64,000 nucleotides of DNA from Todiramphus chloris collaris (GCA_025345505.1 JANVCC010000018.1:38613242-38677241), one strand, 5' to 3'; positions 13,001 to 28,000 are shown, counted from the stretch's first letter. Notes: generated by a model from the sequence alone, not told the origin. Translations and numbers: made by a program.

Positions 13001-16000
13001 TTTAAAAATAAGAAAAAACCTGACTGATCATCTTTTCATTGTCACAAACGAAATTTTATCAATATTCATTTTGTCTTCAGAGAGAGGAAAAACGTAAGGA
13101 TCAGGCTGGAGAATTACAAGCAGGAAAAGACCTGAATACTGTAACACTGGAGAAATCTCAAAGCTCAGGCTCATCTCTAGGATGTACACTGCTGGATGGG
13201 AAGCTAAATGGATCCATGTGAAAGCTGTGGAATTGGCTGAGAAGAGCAAGCTGTGCTGCATTGCTCAAAGACCACAACCCAGTGCAGCTTTTCAGCTCAT
13301 ACTTTAGGGTCTCTGAAAAACGTCAGCTGAATTCATGGAATTATTCAAATTAAACACGAGCTCAAGTATTTATAGATCAAGGTCTGGAGAGAAATTGCAT
13401 AACCTTCAACTGAAGCATTTCTTCCAGAAACAGCAAACATGTCAACATCAATTATCTCTGTCACTGTCCACAGTAATATCTTGCAGAACTGAAATTCTAA
13501 TTCAGCAGGACTGATACAACTAGAAAGCAAAGCCTGGACTCTTAAAAGACTTCTTAAAAGTCACAGTCTTCTGCTTATAACACAGCAACAAACACATCTA
13601 TATACTACTTGCCTTGCATCTCAGACACAGCACTGTGGCAACTTCCAAACAAGCTTGAGACATTCACACAATCATTAGAGAATCTGATGAGATAAAAATT
13701 GGAAATGGAAAATAGTATATTTTCCTTTTGAGGGAAATATTTATATTGGCATGTTAAGTGAAGCTTTAAGTGACTTGAAGCACAATCCAAGGCTGATGGG
13801 AGCACTGCTGCTTTCTCTCTTGTATTGGGCATTATGCATTAGACCCACAATTTCTGCGTGGGGTTTACATGTGACGTGGTACCTTGCACCTTCTTACTGC
13901 AAAGGTAATGTTTTCTGAAACTGCACCAGCAGCATCTTATTTCTGCGTATTCCTGCATGTCAGTGCCCTTGCCTCGGATCAGTCTTGGGTATTAAAAAGA
14001 TACTCAGGGACCAGCCTGTCAAGGTGTTTGTGGCTTTATGTGTCTTTATTCAAACTGCCAAATTCCCAGCTTGGCAGTGAGAGTGTTCCCTCATTTCTCT
14101 TTCTTCTGCAGTGAGATGCTCTGTTTTGTGACCTGCTCTTCAGTGAAAGACACTACACATGCAATTTAGGTGCTGCATATAGAAAAGATGCTGTACAGGA
14201 TACCTTTAGAAAAGACCCACTTTGCATCTGCATTTAGTAGTTATACAAGGAGAATAGATGATCCCAACAAGTCTCCATTTTGAGTGGGTTCTGACACTGA
14301 GAACACTTTGTGGCTTGTTTCACCTTGCAAAAACTCCAGTTTGAATACTGAACTCTGTCCCAGGTTGCATGGGACCTCTGGTCTACGGCTAACCCTTCCA
14401 GAGAACCCAGGAGTTTTCCACAAGTCCCATTCAGGAATGACTTCAGAAGGCACCCAACATGAAAGCCTGTCGCTTCCCAGGGTGTCTTGGCACCAAAAAC
14501 CACCCCCTGAGGAGCAGAATGAAAGCTGCAAAGGACCATTCAGTTCCCAGCTAGCAACAGATACAAACATGTTTTTTATGTTTTAACATTGCAGCAGGCT
14601 TTGGAAGATAGGGAATAGCGTGCTGCCATGAAAATGCCCGGTGTCAGTTTTCCACTCCAGCTCAGAGACTAAAGCTTTGAGACATCTTTTTAATTTTTCT
14701 CCTTGGCAGTGATTTCAAAGGCTCTTTTTTTTTTTTCTTTTCTGAGACAGTTTCTCTGTCCCCTCATCTACCTTAGAAGGAGTGAGGCAGATGTAGCCCC
14801 TGTGATAAAAATATCTACATGGGAAACAAACAGGTTTGAGACTCCTTTGCTGTCATATATTTTGCTTTTTTCCAGGCAGCCACCACCAGGATACACTCAT
14901 CAGCTGTCCCATGACTGCAGACAGCTTCCCTCCTCTGCATCTCACTGACAGCTGGTCATCAAGAGAGAAGCAAGTTTTATTCCAGCCCTCGATACTAACT
15001 CTTAGTGAACTACTTATGCTTCGTTCACTCCACCATTCATCCATCCTGACAAAAATACCACCCAGAAAGGGCAGCAAGGACCAGCTGATGTTAGGCTGTT
15101 AGGCTATGAAGAAATAGAATAAAAGTACAGCATTAGGCTGTTCCTCAGCAAAGAAAATACAGCTATTTTAAGTATCAGCTAAAGCTGCTTATTCACAGGC
15201 TCCCTGTAATATATGAGATGTAATAGATGAAATGTTTAAAATGGACGTGTAAGGAAGGCAGCAAACCAAACATTTACATAATCTTTGAATATTAATATTT
15301 GTAAATAATACCTGAACATCTGCTAGCTAGAACAAGGTCACTGACATGGAGATAACTCCCTAAGGGTCATAACAAGCACAGTCTATTTTAGCTCACGGAG
15401 GCTACTTTGAACATCAGCAAAGCAAAAATCTTTGTCATTACCACGGTCCCCGATAGTTTGTCTCTAATGGGCTGAGAGCAGGCAAGACAACCATGCTTAT
15501 TGGGCTGTTAATAACACAACTTACACAACATTTGCTTGCTCGCTTGCTCTTTACAAAGGTACTTTTTCTTGAAAAACCCTTCTTCTTTCTTGAATCAGTT
15601 TTTCTTATGTTTCATGTTGCAAAACCCCAGCCCCCTCTGTCCAGCTGGGCTGTCAGCTGGCTGACTATCCTCTGCAGACCAGCAAGAGACACCATGGCCA
15701 CAGTAAAAGAGCTACAGACCACATCCCCTTTTAGCTTAAAGTTCAGCGGTGAAGTTGTAGACTGCTCTGGCAAAAATGTTGAAGGTTAACAGCTGCTCAT
15801 TATTCCACCAAGCTTGGGAACCATCACTTTTACATGTTTGGCTTCTTTATAGTCTAGCATAACTCACAGTTTCCTTACGCTATTTTTTTATGTTTTCCAG
15901 AAATGAGTTGACTTTCCCAAGTGCACCGTAACATCAGAGGCCCAGTGAGATGCCATGGGGCCGGACTCCCCAGTAAATCACAGTCCTTGACCTTCTCTCA

Positions 16001-19000
16001 GAGAGAAGGGAGGGTCTTAGGGCAGAGACCAGTTGAAGTCACATGCATCCCCCAAGCTCCTCTAATGCGCTTCCGCAGTACAAAAGCCTTTTTATCTCGC
16101 ACAGGTCAAAGCACATCAGTTTGAGTGGCGTGGCTGCAGCAAAAAACTGGAAGGACTCACAGTGCATAGCAAATCACTGTGACTGCCTGATGAATAACTT
16201 CACAGAAGAAAATAAAAGGATCACCCTCTTACCAGACTTTTGTTTCCTTTCCTTTATACTTTTTTTTTTTTTGTCCCTCCCATCAAGTTTATCATCTGTC
16301 ACTAAAAACACACTGTGTAATTCTGCAGCTGTGTAAGAACCTGTAGTGCCCGAGCTGTCTCTGTGTGCGTGAGTTAATGCTCTTCAAGGCTGGAGCCTCA
16401 GCAAAGCTGTCGCCGTATTTTGTTCCCTATCACATGCAACTTCAGCACAACTTTGCTAATCCACCACTTTTCCCCTGGGTAGCTCTGCAAGATAAGGAGG
16501 CTTTGAGCAGAAATTAAAGAAACACCACTTTTCTCCTTTATAAATAAAGTCACCTTCTCACCGAAGGCTGTTCGGATATTTCTCAACTGTATAAACGTTA
16601 CTTCAAGTTTTTAGGCTCTAGGAGTACCCTAATGCTGTGATGTGAGGTAACATGGGAAAACAAGACAAGAGGGAGATTAAAATGCAGTTACATCAGCACT
16701 GGAAGAATAACTGCATAACTACGTGTGTCCGTCTGCTTGGTGTGAACTGTGCACAAAGGCGTTCCTCCTGAGCTCTGTGACACAGATGAAAATAGTAAAA
16801 CATTGGTGTCTGTTTACAGAAATACAGTGAGGTCAGGACACTGGACATCAAAACCTAAACCATCAGCAAGAACAACAGAATGAAAACCCTCAGCTGCCCT
16901 AAAAAGCACAGGCATCATGCCCTGACATGCATCCAGATAGGAAAAAAATAATTAAAATAAACAAGAAATGAAAATCACAGTGACTACCCAGATATCTCCA
17001 ACCAAGCCCAGGGAAGGAATCCAAAAATCTTCCCAGAGAAACCCTATCATTCCACCCCATCAGACATCGGAGCCAGAAGGTCTTTTGGCCAGAGTGGTAA
17101 CAGCTGCACTGAGGAGAGAAGAGTGCTTCCAGTCTGTCCACATCAGGCATTCAGAAATCATCAGCTGAGCCCCAAAAAATGAAGTTGGATTAAAAAACCA
17201 AACCAAACAAACAAATCTGAAAACCAAACACAGCACCCTGAATTCTAACAATTTCAGTTTCTAAGGTTTTAGAGGCATTTACGTTGAGGCTTTTCTCTGC
17301 TACCTAGAAGACAGAAAGTTTTCCTCTGACACAAACACTGATTTTTGCCTGTTGAAGGGAAAGCCCAATCCCTTCCCTTTGGCATGAGCAGAATTTGTCA
17401 CTGACTTCACTGGCTGGGAAAAATGTTTACTGTTAAAACTATTACTATTTAACCTGGAGTCCCCAAGACAAATAAGAATCCCATAGCTGCAGTCTCTCTC
17501 TGAGCTGGCTGTTTTTCTCAGCTTCCTCTATTTCTTCACATTTTAATACAACAAAATACGGCGTAGATGTCCCCCCTCAGTGCGACTACTTTAGTAGTGA
17601 CTGCTGTCTCTCTCAAAGACAAGCATTTGGGATTCTCCTTCTTGCCACTGCCATAATTTACAAGCTGTGCATGGTCCTGCCCGCTCAGTGCCTGCAACTG
17701 CCTACGGTGCAGGCTGCACACGTCCCAGGGGCTACCAGCTCTGCGCTTGCGAATCTGCGCCTGCATCTGCACTTTGCTTCTCCCCTCTCTAGCAGGAGAG
17801 CTGCTAGAATGAGCACGCTCACCACCTGATAGGATTGGGGAGGAGCAGGGGTGGTCTTCAGCACCAGAAACCCCATCTTCACTAAGAGAAAAGGAAAAAT
17901 TACACAGAATCACAGAATCATTAAGGTTGGAAAAGACCTCTAAGATTGTCAAGCCCAACCATCTACCTAACTTTATCATGGCCACGTGATGCCAGTACAG
18001 GCACTAGCCTTGCAGTAAGGAGTGAGAACAGTCAGAGGAAAATGTATTTGCAACCAGATAGGAACCATTATCATATAACAGTCTGAATGTGGGAGAAGAA
18101 TAAAGCCAAGAAAAAGTTACTGCTTCAGAAGCAGCCACAGCAGCTTTCCACAATGATATCTTTAAAGGTGTTGGGGAGGAAAGAGAAGAACAGGGTATCT
18201 ACAGCATGGGAAGTAGGGAGGTATCCTCTGAGTTTATAGCATGACAGGACATACCAGGTATTTAGAGACATATGCACACTTTAGTGAACTCACTCAAGAG
18301 AACATGATATCATGCAAACTCCTATTCCCCTTTAGAAGACAACATATGATCTAGTAACAGAAATCAATGAAATGTTGATCAAAATCAATGAAGAGTTGAT
18401 CCCATCATTGGAAGTCTGGAAAAGAGAAGACTGAGAGGGGATTTGATAAATGTTTATGAATATATGAGGGCTAAGTGTCAAGAGGAAAGGGACAGCCTCT
18501 TCTCACTCGTGCCTTGTGATAGGACTAGGGGGAATGGATATAAGCTGGAGCACAAGAGGTTCCACCTTAACATGAGGAGGAACTTCTTTACAGTAAGGGT
18601 CACAGAGCATTGGCACAGGCTGCCCGGAGAGGTTGTGGAGTCTCCTTCTCTGGAGATTTTCAAAACTTGCCTGGATGCGTTCCTGAGTGACCTGTGTTAG
18701 GGTAGATTAGGTTGGAGGGTAGATGAGGTTGTAGGTTAGATTATATGATCCTGCCCTGGCAGGGGGGTTGAACTCAAAGACCTCCAAGGTCCCTCTCAAC
18801 CCCTAACACTCTGTGATTCCATGGAAGTGTTCAAGGTCAGGTTGGATGGAGTTAATTTAATCAACCTGATCTAGTGAAAAATATTCCTGCTTATGTCAGG
18901 GGGGTGGACTAGATGATCTTCAAAGGTCCTTTCCAACCCAAACTTTTCTATGATAAAGCCCTGCTGTGCTGGGCAAACTGTGTGGGATCACCAATATCCA

Positions 19001-22000
19001 TGACAGAACAGCGTGCCAACAAAACAAAGCCATACTGAGGACAGAGGACATCCAGCCAAGACCTCACAGACTGAGGGCTTTGCAAACAGAAGAACAGAAA
19101 ATAGAAACCTAAAAAAAAAAAGGATAAAGAAAATCAAGACCAATAAGCAAACAAACAGGAGAAGGAGACAAGAAGGTGGCTGGCTGGACAGTCCTGACAG
19201 TGACCATCACCTCCTGAAGCCAAGAGGATTTAGGTCAATGCATTAAACCAATCTCATAACTCCCTGGTATTTTGCTTTTTCAGAGGTCAGGTTTCTTCCC
19301 AAATCCACCCTGATGAAAGGCTCATGTTTTAAAAGAAGCAGCCTAGCAGGAGAGGAAATACCAGCAACAAGCCATAATCTTCCTTTCCCTAACCAGAGGG
19401 TGGAGCAGCAGTATCACTGTCAAGGAGATATCCTTCTGGAGCAGGTGAGAGGCCCGAGGGCTGTACATTTGGAATCCCTTTTACAGCCTACTCCAAAAGG
19501 AGCAGGCATGCCTAGAGCCTCCAGAGCCAGATCCCAGACCTCAGCCTTGAGCCTCAGCTGCACGTCTGGCCTTGCAGATGTTCTGACCTTGTAGATGTTC
19601 TGGCCCCAAGCCCAGGGACATTTGCCTATGTTACACCCACAGGACAGTTAAAGGCAAACTCTTCAACCCTAGAAATAGCAGATGAAGTTTACCTCTGATT
19701 ATTAATATAGTTACCTCCAGTGGGCAGGCTGGACTGGAGAAGACTCAAGGGGGACATTATCATCCTCTACAACTGCCTGAAGGGAGGTTGTAGTCAGGTG
19801 AGGCTCAGGCTCTTCTCACAGGCAATAGGATGAGAGGGCATGGCCTGAAGCTGAGCCAGGGAAGGTTTCGGTTGGGTATCAGGAAGCACTTCCTGACAGA
19901 GAGGGTGATCAGACAGTGGAATGGGCTGCCCAGGGAGGTGGTGGAGTCACCGTCCCTGGACATGGTTAAGGAAAGACTGGATGTGGCACTTAGTGCCATG
20001 GTCTGGCCAACATAGTGGTGTCAGGCCATAAACTGGATTTGATAATCTCAGCCTCAATGATTCTGTGATTCTGCAACTGCAACTTGTTGGCAAATTACAG
20101 TGGGGGGAAAGAAAACACTGGTGATAACACATTTTTGACTCTGGAGTATGGAGATACGTAAATTGTGAGTCTGGGGGCAGCACTGTGCTGTGAGCTCAAC
20201 ACATCTGCCCTGTGGGGTGAGAAACACCTTTCCAGACAGGCCAGGAAGGGTCAGGTGAGAGAAGCCCTGTTCTACGGACTAGGTGCAAAACATAAAATAT
20301 TCTCATGACCTGCAGGACTGGGAGACGTTGTACTTCATCCTAGGAGGCTGACTGACAAAGAATGTGGTATTAGTCATTTGGTGAAAATTGCAGAAAACTG
20401 TCCGTAGATCTGGAAGGGCTTGACTGGTGATCTAATCAGAAGAGGAATTTCCATACTGGTATTCCAGCACAGTTTTTATTAGGGTACTCTCTCACCTCTG
20501 CAGTAAGGAGTCTAGAAAGATAAGGTGAGCACATTTCTGTAGCTGGGTACAACAGAATACAGAAGTGAAGGTGACGGAGCCCTCCCCTCCTGCTATTTTA
20601 GTTGGTTTAGAGAGTTTAAGACAAGATTTTGTCTGGGAAAAAAAATACTTCATTTTCTCCCAGCAAGGATGGGATGTGAGCCATCTAATGAGTTCTTTAC
20701 TTTGCAATTTGATCACATCAGCTGAAAAGCTTGTTGAACAGTAAAACCTGCAGCTTATTCATCTTCTCAACAGAGCAAAACAGTTACTGGGAAAGTCCAT
20801 CCTGAGCCCTGGGGAGCAAGAGTCAAAAAAAGAGCCAATCTGAGAGAGAGGAAGAAGTGTAGGAGCTGTACAGAACACAGAGGTCTATGAGGTGAGGATG
20901 AAGCCTCTCTGAATTGCCTCAGATATCTCCTAAGACCTCTCAAGTCCTTTCTCTTTACAATGGTGCATGTGACCAGAGGCTTTTTCTCTTTTTTTCAATT
21001 GGATGATTATTCAGATAATTAGACTATTTCTCATTAGAAGAGCGTGAAATCAAGAGAAACATTTTTTTCTCACCTCCAAAAGCGGGCCGCATGGTGAAGT
21101 CATGGTCATCAACTCTGAGAAGCTGCTCCGTCTTTCCTTTCCAGGATTTGGTCATGTCACGATTCTTCTTATAGATGTGACTGCAAACAACAGCAATAGC
21201 ATTAGTCTGACATCTGTCACCTGAGTGGGACTCTGTGGCTGATTTCTGATGGCCTGATTTCAGAGCCTCAGGAGTAGTAGCTTTGTGGGCACAGCCCCAG
21301 GGAGGCCAGTGAGGTTGCTGCCAGCACCATGGCGTAGGCCAGTGTGGTAGCTCCAGTGCTGCTTCTCCACAGGTAACTCAGACCTCCCCCAGCTGCAGGC
21401 AGCCCTGCTGTCTCAGCCAGCTCCAGGATGGACACAGTGCTGTCTCCACCTCAGACACCATAGCTCTCCGGGAGGCACCAGGCAAAGAGCACTGCATCTC
21501 ATGGAGGAGCTGGGATGTAGCAAATGTGGCAGAGCAAGCAACGGCAGAAGCAGTTGACTCTGGCTCACACATTACCAGTGTACCAAGGTGACATTATTAT
21601 GAGAAAGCTCTTTTCAACGGTGGTCATGCAATCTGAGACAATCTGCCAAATGGATGTCAGCTGAGTACCAGGAGGCTGTGTGGACAGAGGGCTCACTTGA
21701 TCTTTTAGCAATGACAATAATGAAAAACTTCTTTACTGTGAGAGTGATGCAGCACTGGAGCAGGATGTCCACAGAGGTTGTGGAGTCTCCTTCTCTGGAG
21801 ACCTTCCAAACCTGCCTGGATGCAGTTGTGTGCAACCTGCTCTAAGTGAACCTGCTTTAGGAGGGGGGTTGGATTGAATGATCTCCAGATGCCTCTTCCA
21901 ACCCCTACCATCCTGTGGTTCTGTGACAAAATCACCCATTTTCCTTCACAGCAGCAGGAAAAGAGGGGTTTTATCTAAAGAAGTCAACAAGATCTGCAAT

Positions 22001-25000
22001 CCTTTGCTTTTCTGAATATTAAAGGAGAAAAAGTCCTAGCTTTTTATTTGGAAGATCATGCAACAGTAGAACAAGGATGACAACAAACACCTGAGAGAAG
22101 TGTGAAAAAGTCACAAAATACCTTAAGTAGGTAACTAAACAGCAGACAGACAGATACTGCATGGAAGTTTAGAAGAAAATCCAGACCAGCATCCCTGGTG
22201 TTCCCCAGCAGTGCAGGAAAGAGGTTCCTCTATGGTTCCTCAATCCTTTTACTGATCTGACAAACTTGTAAATGTTGCTGCAATTAGCTGTTTGTCAGCA
22301 ACTTACTAAAAAGTATAATAATAAATAGAAAGAACTTTATTCAAAAGGGTTCAGATTCATTTGCCTGTGTGGGAGAAATATTACGGGCTGGTAAAGAACA
22401 AAAATATGGGAGCAAAAATAAAAGGACTACTCTAAAATAATAGATACAAAATAATAGATACAAAAGTGAGGGTGAATTAGGCTTAATATCTTGGTCAGAA
22501 ATTCCACATACAGAAACATGGCTGTGGTGGTGTTACGGATGTATTTTAAGGTCATTAATACACAAATCATGATGAGTATGAGCAAAAGGAGCATAAATCA
22601 CAAATCGGAATAGAAGTTCCCCATCAGAGCATTCAGTTCAGAAAAGAAATGGTAAGACCTAAGGGGTGTTGATAGCTGCTGCTAACATCAATAACCTGTT
22701 TACTTTAATAAGGTGAAAAAGAAACAACAGAATTAAAAAAAAAAAGAAGAAAAAGAAAAAACTATTAACTGGATGTTTTGAAGAAATAAAAGTGCTTGTG
22801 CTCCAGGGCACACTCTACATAGAAAAATCCGGATTCTCCTCACCTCACCTTGGGCTCCTATTTAAATTGGGATGTTGGAGCGTCTCTCTCCCTGCAGGCT
22901 GTAAAAAAAAAGAGCCAACTGGAGTAAGTGCACTCCCAACTGTGCTGCATTAGTGCTTATATCAAAGCAGGGGGATAAACTCAAGCACAGCCATTAATGG
23001 GAATGGTTGGAGGCAAAAGTTTAACTTCGAACTGCTTGCTGCAGAGGGAGGCTATGTTTCTTTGCACAGGTTGGGGCTGCTGGCAAAGATCTCCTCTTGG
23101 CAGCCAGTATTGCCTCTGTGTCAGAAAGGCTGGGAGTGGAGAATGATCTTGTATCTGCTTGACTTTAACGATCAGGGAAAGGCCTCAGTGCCAGTGAATG
23201 TTCAATCAAACCTCTATACTCAAAGAACGGGGGGGGGGTGTGTGTGTGTGTTGGAATCTAATTAAAAATCCAATAAAACTTTGGATTGCATGCAGTATGA
23301 GGAAATAGTATGGAAAAAACCTGACAGTGTTACAATGCCATCTTCCAAACTGATGTCAGAGCCTCACTGAAACACCACGCTCTGATCAATTCATTTAGAA
23401 ACCATCAAACAGCAAACAGAAAGTGGCTAAGAACAAGTCTGTGGCTGCAGAGGCTTCAGAGGGCTGGCTGGGGACACTGATGCCACTTTAGGAAGAAAAC
23501 AGAGGTTTTCAGGAACTTCCTGAGCCAGGGGTTGCATTTAATAGCCAGCATTTAATCATAGGTTTATGGCCAGTCCTTCACGTACATGAGGGATGATTCA
23601 GAATTTATAGAGGAAAGTTTGTAATTTAATCTTTAATGAATTTAATCCACTTACAAAGGCTTTGCATAGAGATATTTTTGATGACAGGCAGCCTACATAG
23701 CCTTTGAAACTTCTAATAATTATTTCTGGTGAACTTAATCCAAACACAAGACCAAGTTTGTCTGAAAAAAAAATCCCATTCTTTATAACGGTGACATGAG
23801 CTATGCTGGTATCTTCTGATCCTCTCTGGCAGGTACCCCCTGCCACCCCCACGACTGTTTGGCATCTGAAGCATCTCATTATCTGCAGCAAAGGCGAAAG
23901 GAGCTGCCAGTGCCTTTGCAGAGCTGAAGGCTGCACCGAACACTCGTGCCCATCAAGCGCCTTCACTGACAACCTGATCACCAGTATCTCTTAAGTCCTC
24001 CCTGACGTATTTACAGTCTTTAGCACTTCTGATTATAGAGTTGTCAGGGTTTCTTTCGGCTTTATGCACTCTCTGCAATTCACCGTTATTCTTTTAAAGC
24101 TATTCATCTCCCTTTCTCTTTTTTTTTTTTGTCATGTTCTTCATATATAATTTATTACTGGTTACGCTTTGTTCAAGTGGGATGAGTTTCATAAAATTGT
24201 CTTTTGTGAGGATTTAGAATCATAGAATCATAGAACGGTTTGGGCTGGAAGGGGCCTCTAAAGGTCATCTAGTCCGACTCACCTGCAGTGAGCAGGGACA
24301 TCCTCAACTAGATCAGGTTGGTCAGAGCCTCATCAAGCCTCACCTTGAATATCTCCAGGGACAGGTCCTCAACTACCTCCCTGGGCAACCTGTTCCAGTG
24401 TTCCACCACCCTCATGGTAAAGAACTTGTTTCTAACATCCAACCTAAATCTATTCTTCTCTAGTTTAAAACTATTGTCCCTCATCCTGTCACTACAGGCC
24501 TTTGTAAACAGTCCCTTTCCCACCTTCTTGTAGGTCCCCGTCAGGTACTGGAAGGTCACTAGTAGGTCTCCCCAGAGCCTTCTCTTCTCCAGTCTGAACA
24601 ACCCCCGCTCCCCCAGCCTGTCTTTGTGGAGAGGTGCTCCAGTCCCCTGATCATTTTCATGGCCCTCCGCTGAACCCGCTCCATCAGGTCCATGTCCCTC
24701 CTGTACTGAGGGCTCCAGAACTGGATGCAGTACTCCAGGTGAGGTCTCACCAGAGCAGAGTGGCAGAATCACCTCTCTCAATCTGCTGGCCACACTTCTT
24801 TTGATGCATCCCAGGATGCGTTTGGCCTTCTGGGCTGCAAACACACACTGTCTGCTCATCTCCAGCTTCTCGTCCACCAGCACCCCCAAGTCCTTTTCTC
24901 CAGGGCTGCTTTCTATCACCTCATCCCCCAGCCTGTATTGATAGTGAGGATTGTTCCTGTTTACAGAAAAGAGAAGGGAACATCTCATCGAGCTTCTGTA

Positions 25001-28000
25001 AAGGCTTCTCCATTACTGCCCTACATTTTTATATATTTTCCTTTCCAATCACTTTTATTCAGAGTTGTTCTCAATTGCATAGAATAGACACTTTTTATAT
25101 TGCCAAATACATCAAAGAAAATTTAATTTGGATAGCATGAGAAATCAGATAACAGCTCAGCAGGACTCAAAAAAGCAGTGGATATCTGTGCAGACATTCA
25201 GATCTTTCCAGAGCAACATAAAGAATTTATAAAACTGGAAACAATCCTCATGCTCTAGGGTGTAAGGCAATGGCTGAGTGGTGAGCCTGAAAGGAAACAC
25301 AATCTCTGGCCAGACCATCGTGCAGTTGCTGGCAACCAGTGTCTGATAGGGTTCTGCACGTCCCTCAGGAGAATTCAGCACTGACTTAGGTCACAACAAG
25401 AGGGTATCTCATGGTCATGGGACATCGGCTGCTATTATCCCATGTCCTGTTGGGATTTGGAAAACATTTCTACAGTATTAGTGAAAATCTTACCACACTT
25501 TGGTATATTCTCTGGGGGGGGGGGGGGGGAAGCAAACAAGACGCGTTAGTTGAAGGTGTCATTTACTTTGTGTAGCAACCACAGCCACATCAGTCTGAAG
25601 GAGACGTGCACTGTGCAAACCTAGCACTAAAAAAGGTACAAAGCCTCCTGGTTTTCTAACCAACAGAGCATATGACTGCTGCAAAGATGCCCTAGAGGGC
25701 AAACAAAAAAGAGAGGGTACAATAACATTTTATGACGGCCATAGCAATTAACTTGCTCCTAGATGAGCATTCCAATTTCATTATCTCCCTTATGCTATGA
25801 GTGCATCCCACAAAGATGTGTGTCTTTAATAAGAAAGTACCTGCATCACATGGGATCGGATATGGTTGAGAACTTTCTGACAAGCTGGGAACATGAAGGT
25901 CATTGGTTCTGGGGAGGTTTCCTTCCACTGCCTGTCAGGGCCACTAATTGAAGGGCTTGATGAGTCCCAGCCACCCAGGAGGCCCTGGTAGCTCCACAAC
26001 AAGGCAGGTCCATCCTGGTTTACATGGATGGCCGCAGCAGTCCCTGTTGTTTCCAGAGCTGCAGGGGAGAGGGACTCTTTTGCCTTACCTCTGGATGTAA
26101 CATGCTCCACACTGACATATCTGTGGGTTTGTGACTGGAGCAGGAAGGAAAATGACTTTCCTTGCCACATTTCTAGAAAAAAAATCTAAATCAGACTCTG
26201 GAAAATGATGGACGCAAACTCAGAGACAATCACTGTTATTGTACACATTAGGAATATCTCATGGCTACATGCCCAACACACCCTAATGTTTGGGACTCTC
26301 CATTTTTGCTTGGTTTAATAAAGTATGAGTTTTAACCAGGAAAAAAATAATAAAAAAAAAAAGTCCATTCTATGGTTGCTCTTGGTTTTAGCTTGTTGAA
26401 GATGAATGCAGACTATATTTGCTCTTCACAGCAATGAATGGATCCTTTTTTTACCAAGTGTAAGCCCAAACCCTGCACTCCCTGCCCCTTCATATATGTC
26501 CAGCCAGCCCAAAGCCAACAACAGCAACATAAGCAGATAGAAAAATTCACAACAATGTTTTTGTACAGAGACACAGCCCTGCACTGCTAAGAAGCTGAAC
26601 TTTTTAGTTTCATTATTTCAGGGCAAAACCACCCAACCTGCCCGGCTGTCCCCGCACCTCCTGCCACTTCAGATGTCATCTTTGGTTTGTGGAAACGAAA
26701 AACAATTACCAGTCCTCTTCACTGTGAAATCAGTGTCAGGGGCAGCAATGCCTGCAGAAGCAAAAGGAAGCCATCACGTTCAGTTGCAGAGGTACAGCAT
26801 GGTGACAACACTCAGCTTTCTGGCATAAATAGGCTGCTTGGGCAGTGAACACTGCAAAGGGCCAAATGATGGAGATGGGGGGGGGATAATGGGTCTATCC
26901 AAGAGAGCCAGAGGCCACGGTTCTGCTGCAGAGTCAGGAGGCACAACTGTTCAAGAGATGGCACTGAATGCACATAGGGGCTGATGAGGATGCAGTGCTG
27001 AGGCTCTGAAAGAGTTCACAATCTACATGGGCAACTACACAGCTGCAGCACAGTCAGATGGGGCAACATCTACAACATCTACAGTTATGACTCCTCTGCT
27101 GTTGCCAACATGAACCACAGCTGGAGCACACAGACAAGGTAAGGCGTGAGGTCTCCTTCTCACATCTGCTGCTGCCATTCATGTGCACAGTTTGCTTCAA
27201 GTTGCTATTTGGCCAGGCTGTGAAGCCACGGTGTTGGTGAAAAAATCTCAGGAGGCATCAGACCTGGCACAACTGTACGCTGTGCAATGCCCTGGACTTG
27301 AACCCCAGGTGGGCAATACACCTGTAAAAAAATGGTTGTCAACATTGTAGCCATTGAGTCACTTAAAAAGATACATTTTCTGAGAAACTACCATAGACCT
27401 GAGAGGATCAGTAGGGGCTAGGAGGTACTACAAGCCAGAAGATGTCTGCAGGACCTGGTTGAAAGTTGGGGAAAAAAATGTAGCCCTGCAAGGCAATGGA
27501 GGGAGCACTCCTGCCAGTCACAGCCATTTCAGCAGGCTACTGCTGAAAAACAGTCAGTGTGTGTGTTGAGACTTGTGCTGCCATGTCCTGATGGTCTCCT
27601 TCTGCTTCTGGGTCCCAATCTAAGGCTTGCAAGTAATCCTCCAGATCAAGGAAAGTCCTCGCGTCCAGGGAGGTTCTCCTCCTCCTCTACTCTAAACTAG
27701 TGAGACCGTATCTGGAGTATTGTGTTCAGTTCCAGCATCCCCACTTCAAGAGAAACAGGGAAATAGTAGAGAGTGTCCAATGGAGAGCTACGAAGATGAT
27801 GAAGGGACTGGAACATCTCTCTTATCAGACAAGGCTGAGAGACCTGGAGCTGTTTAGCCTGGAAAAGAGAAGACTGAGAGGGGATCTTATTAATGTTTAC
27901 AGATATCTGAAAGGTGAGTGTCAAGTAGAAGGGGCCAGTCTCTTTTCAGTGGTGCCTTGTGATAGGATGAGAGGTAACAGTCACAAACTGGAACACAGGA

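Larger units (their letters stand above)
6992..21073 (-). other. GABRR2: GABRR2 intron 2
   Basis: A 14.1-kb intron holding CR1 fragments at about 9.37, 10.21, 17.90, 18.41, 18.82 and 19.73 kb, plus a C11 run at 9174-9184 and several T-rich tracts. Between these (7.0-9.3, 10.5-17.9, 20.1-21.0 kb) I see only unique sequence. A 167-codon open frame at 11821-12324 (minus) and a 127-codon one at 8209-8592 (minus) have no recognisable domain and are not annotated as genes. Confidence 0.8.

Noticed and set aside
17536..17985. 149-codon minus-strand open frame
   Set aside because: It begins inside the CR1 tail fragment and reads into intron sequence with no recognisable protein similarity.
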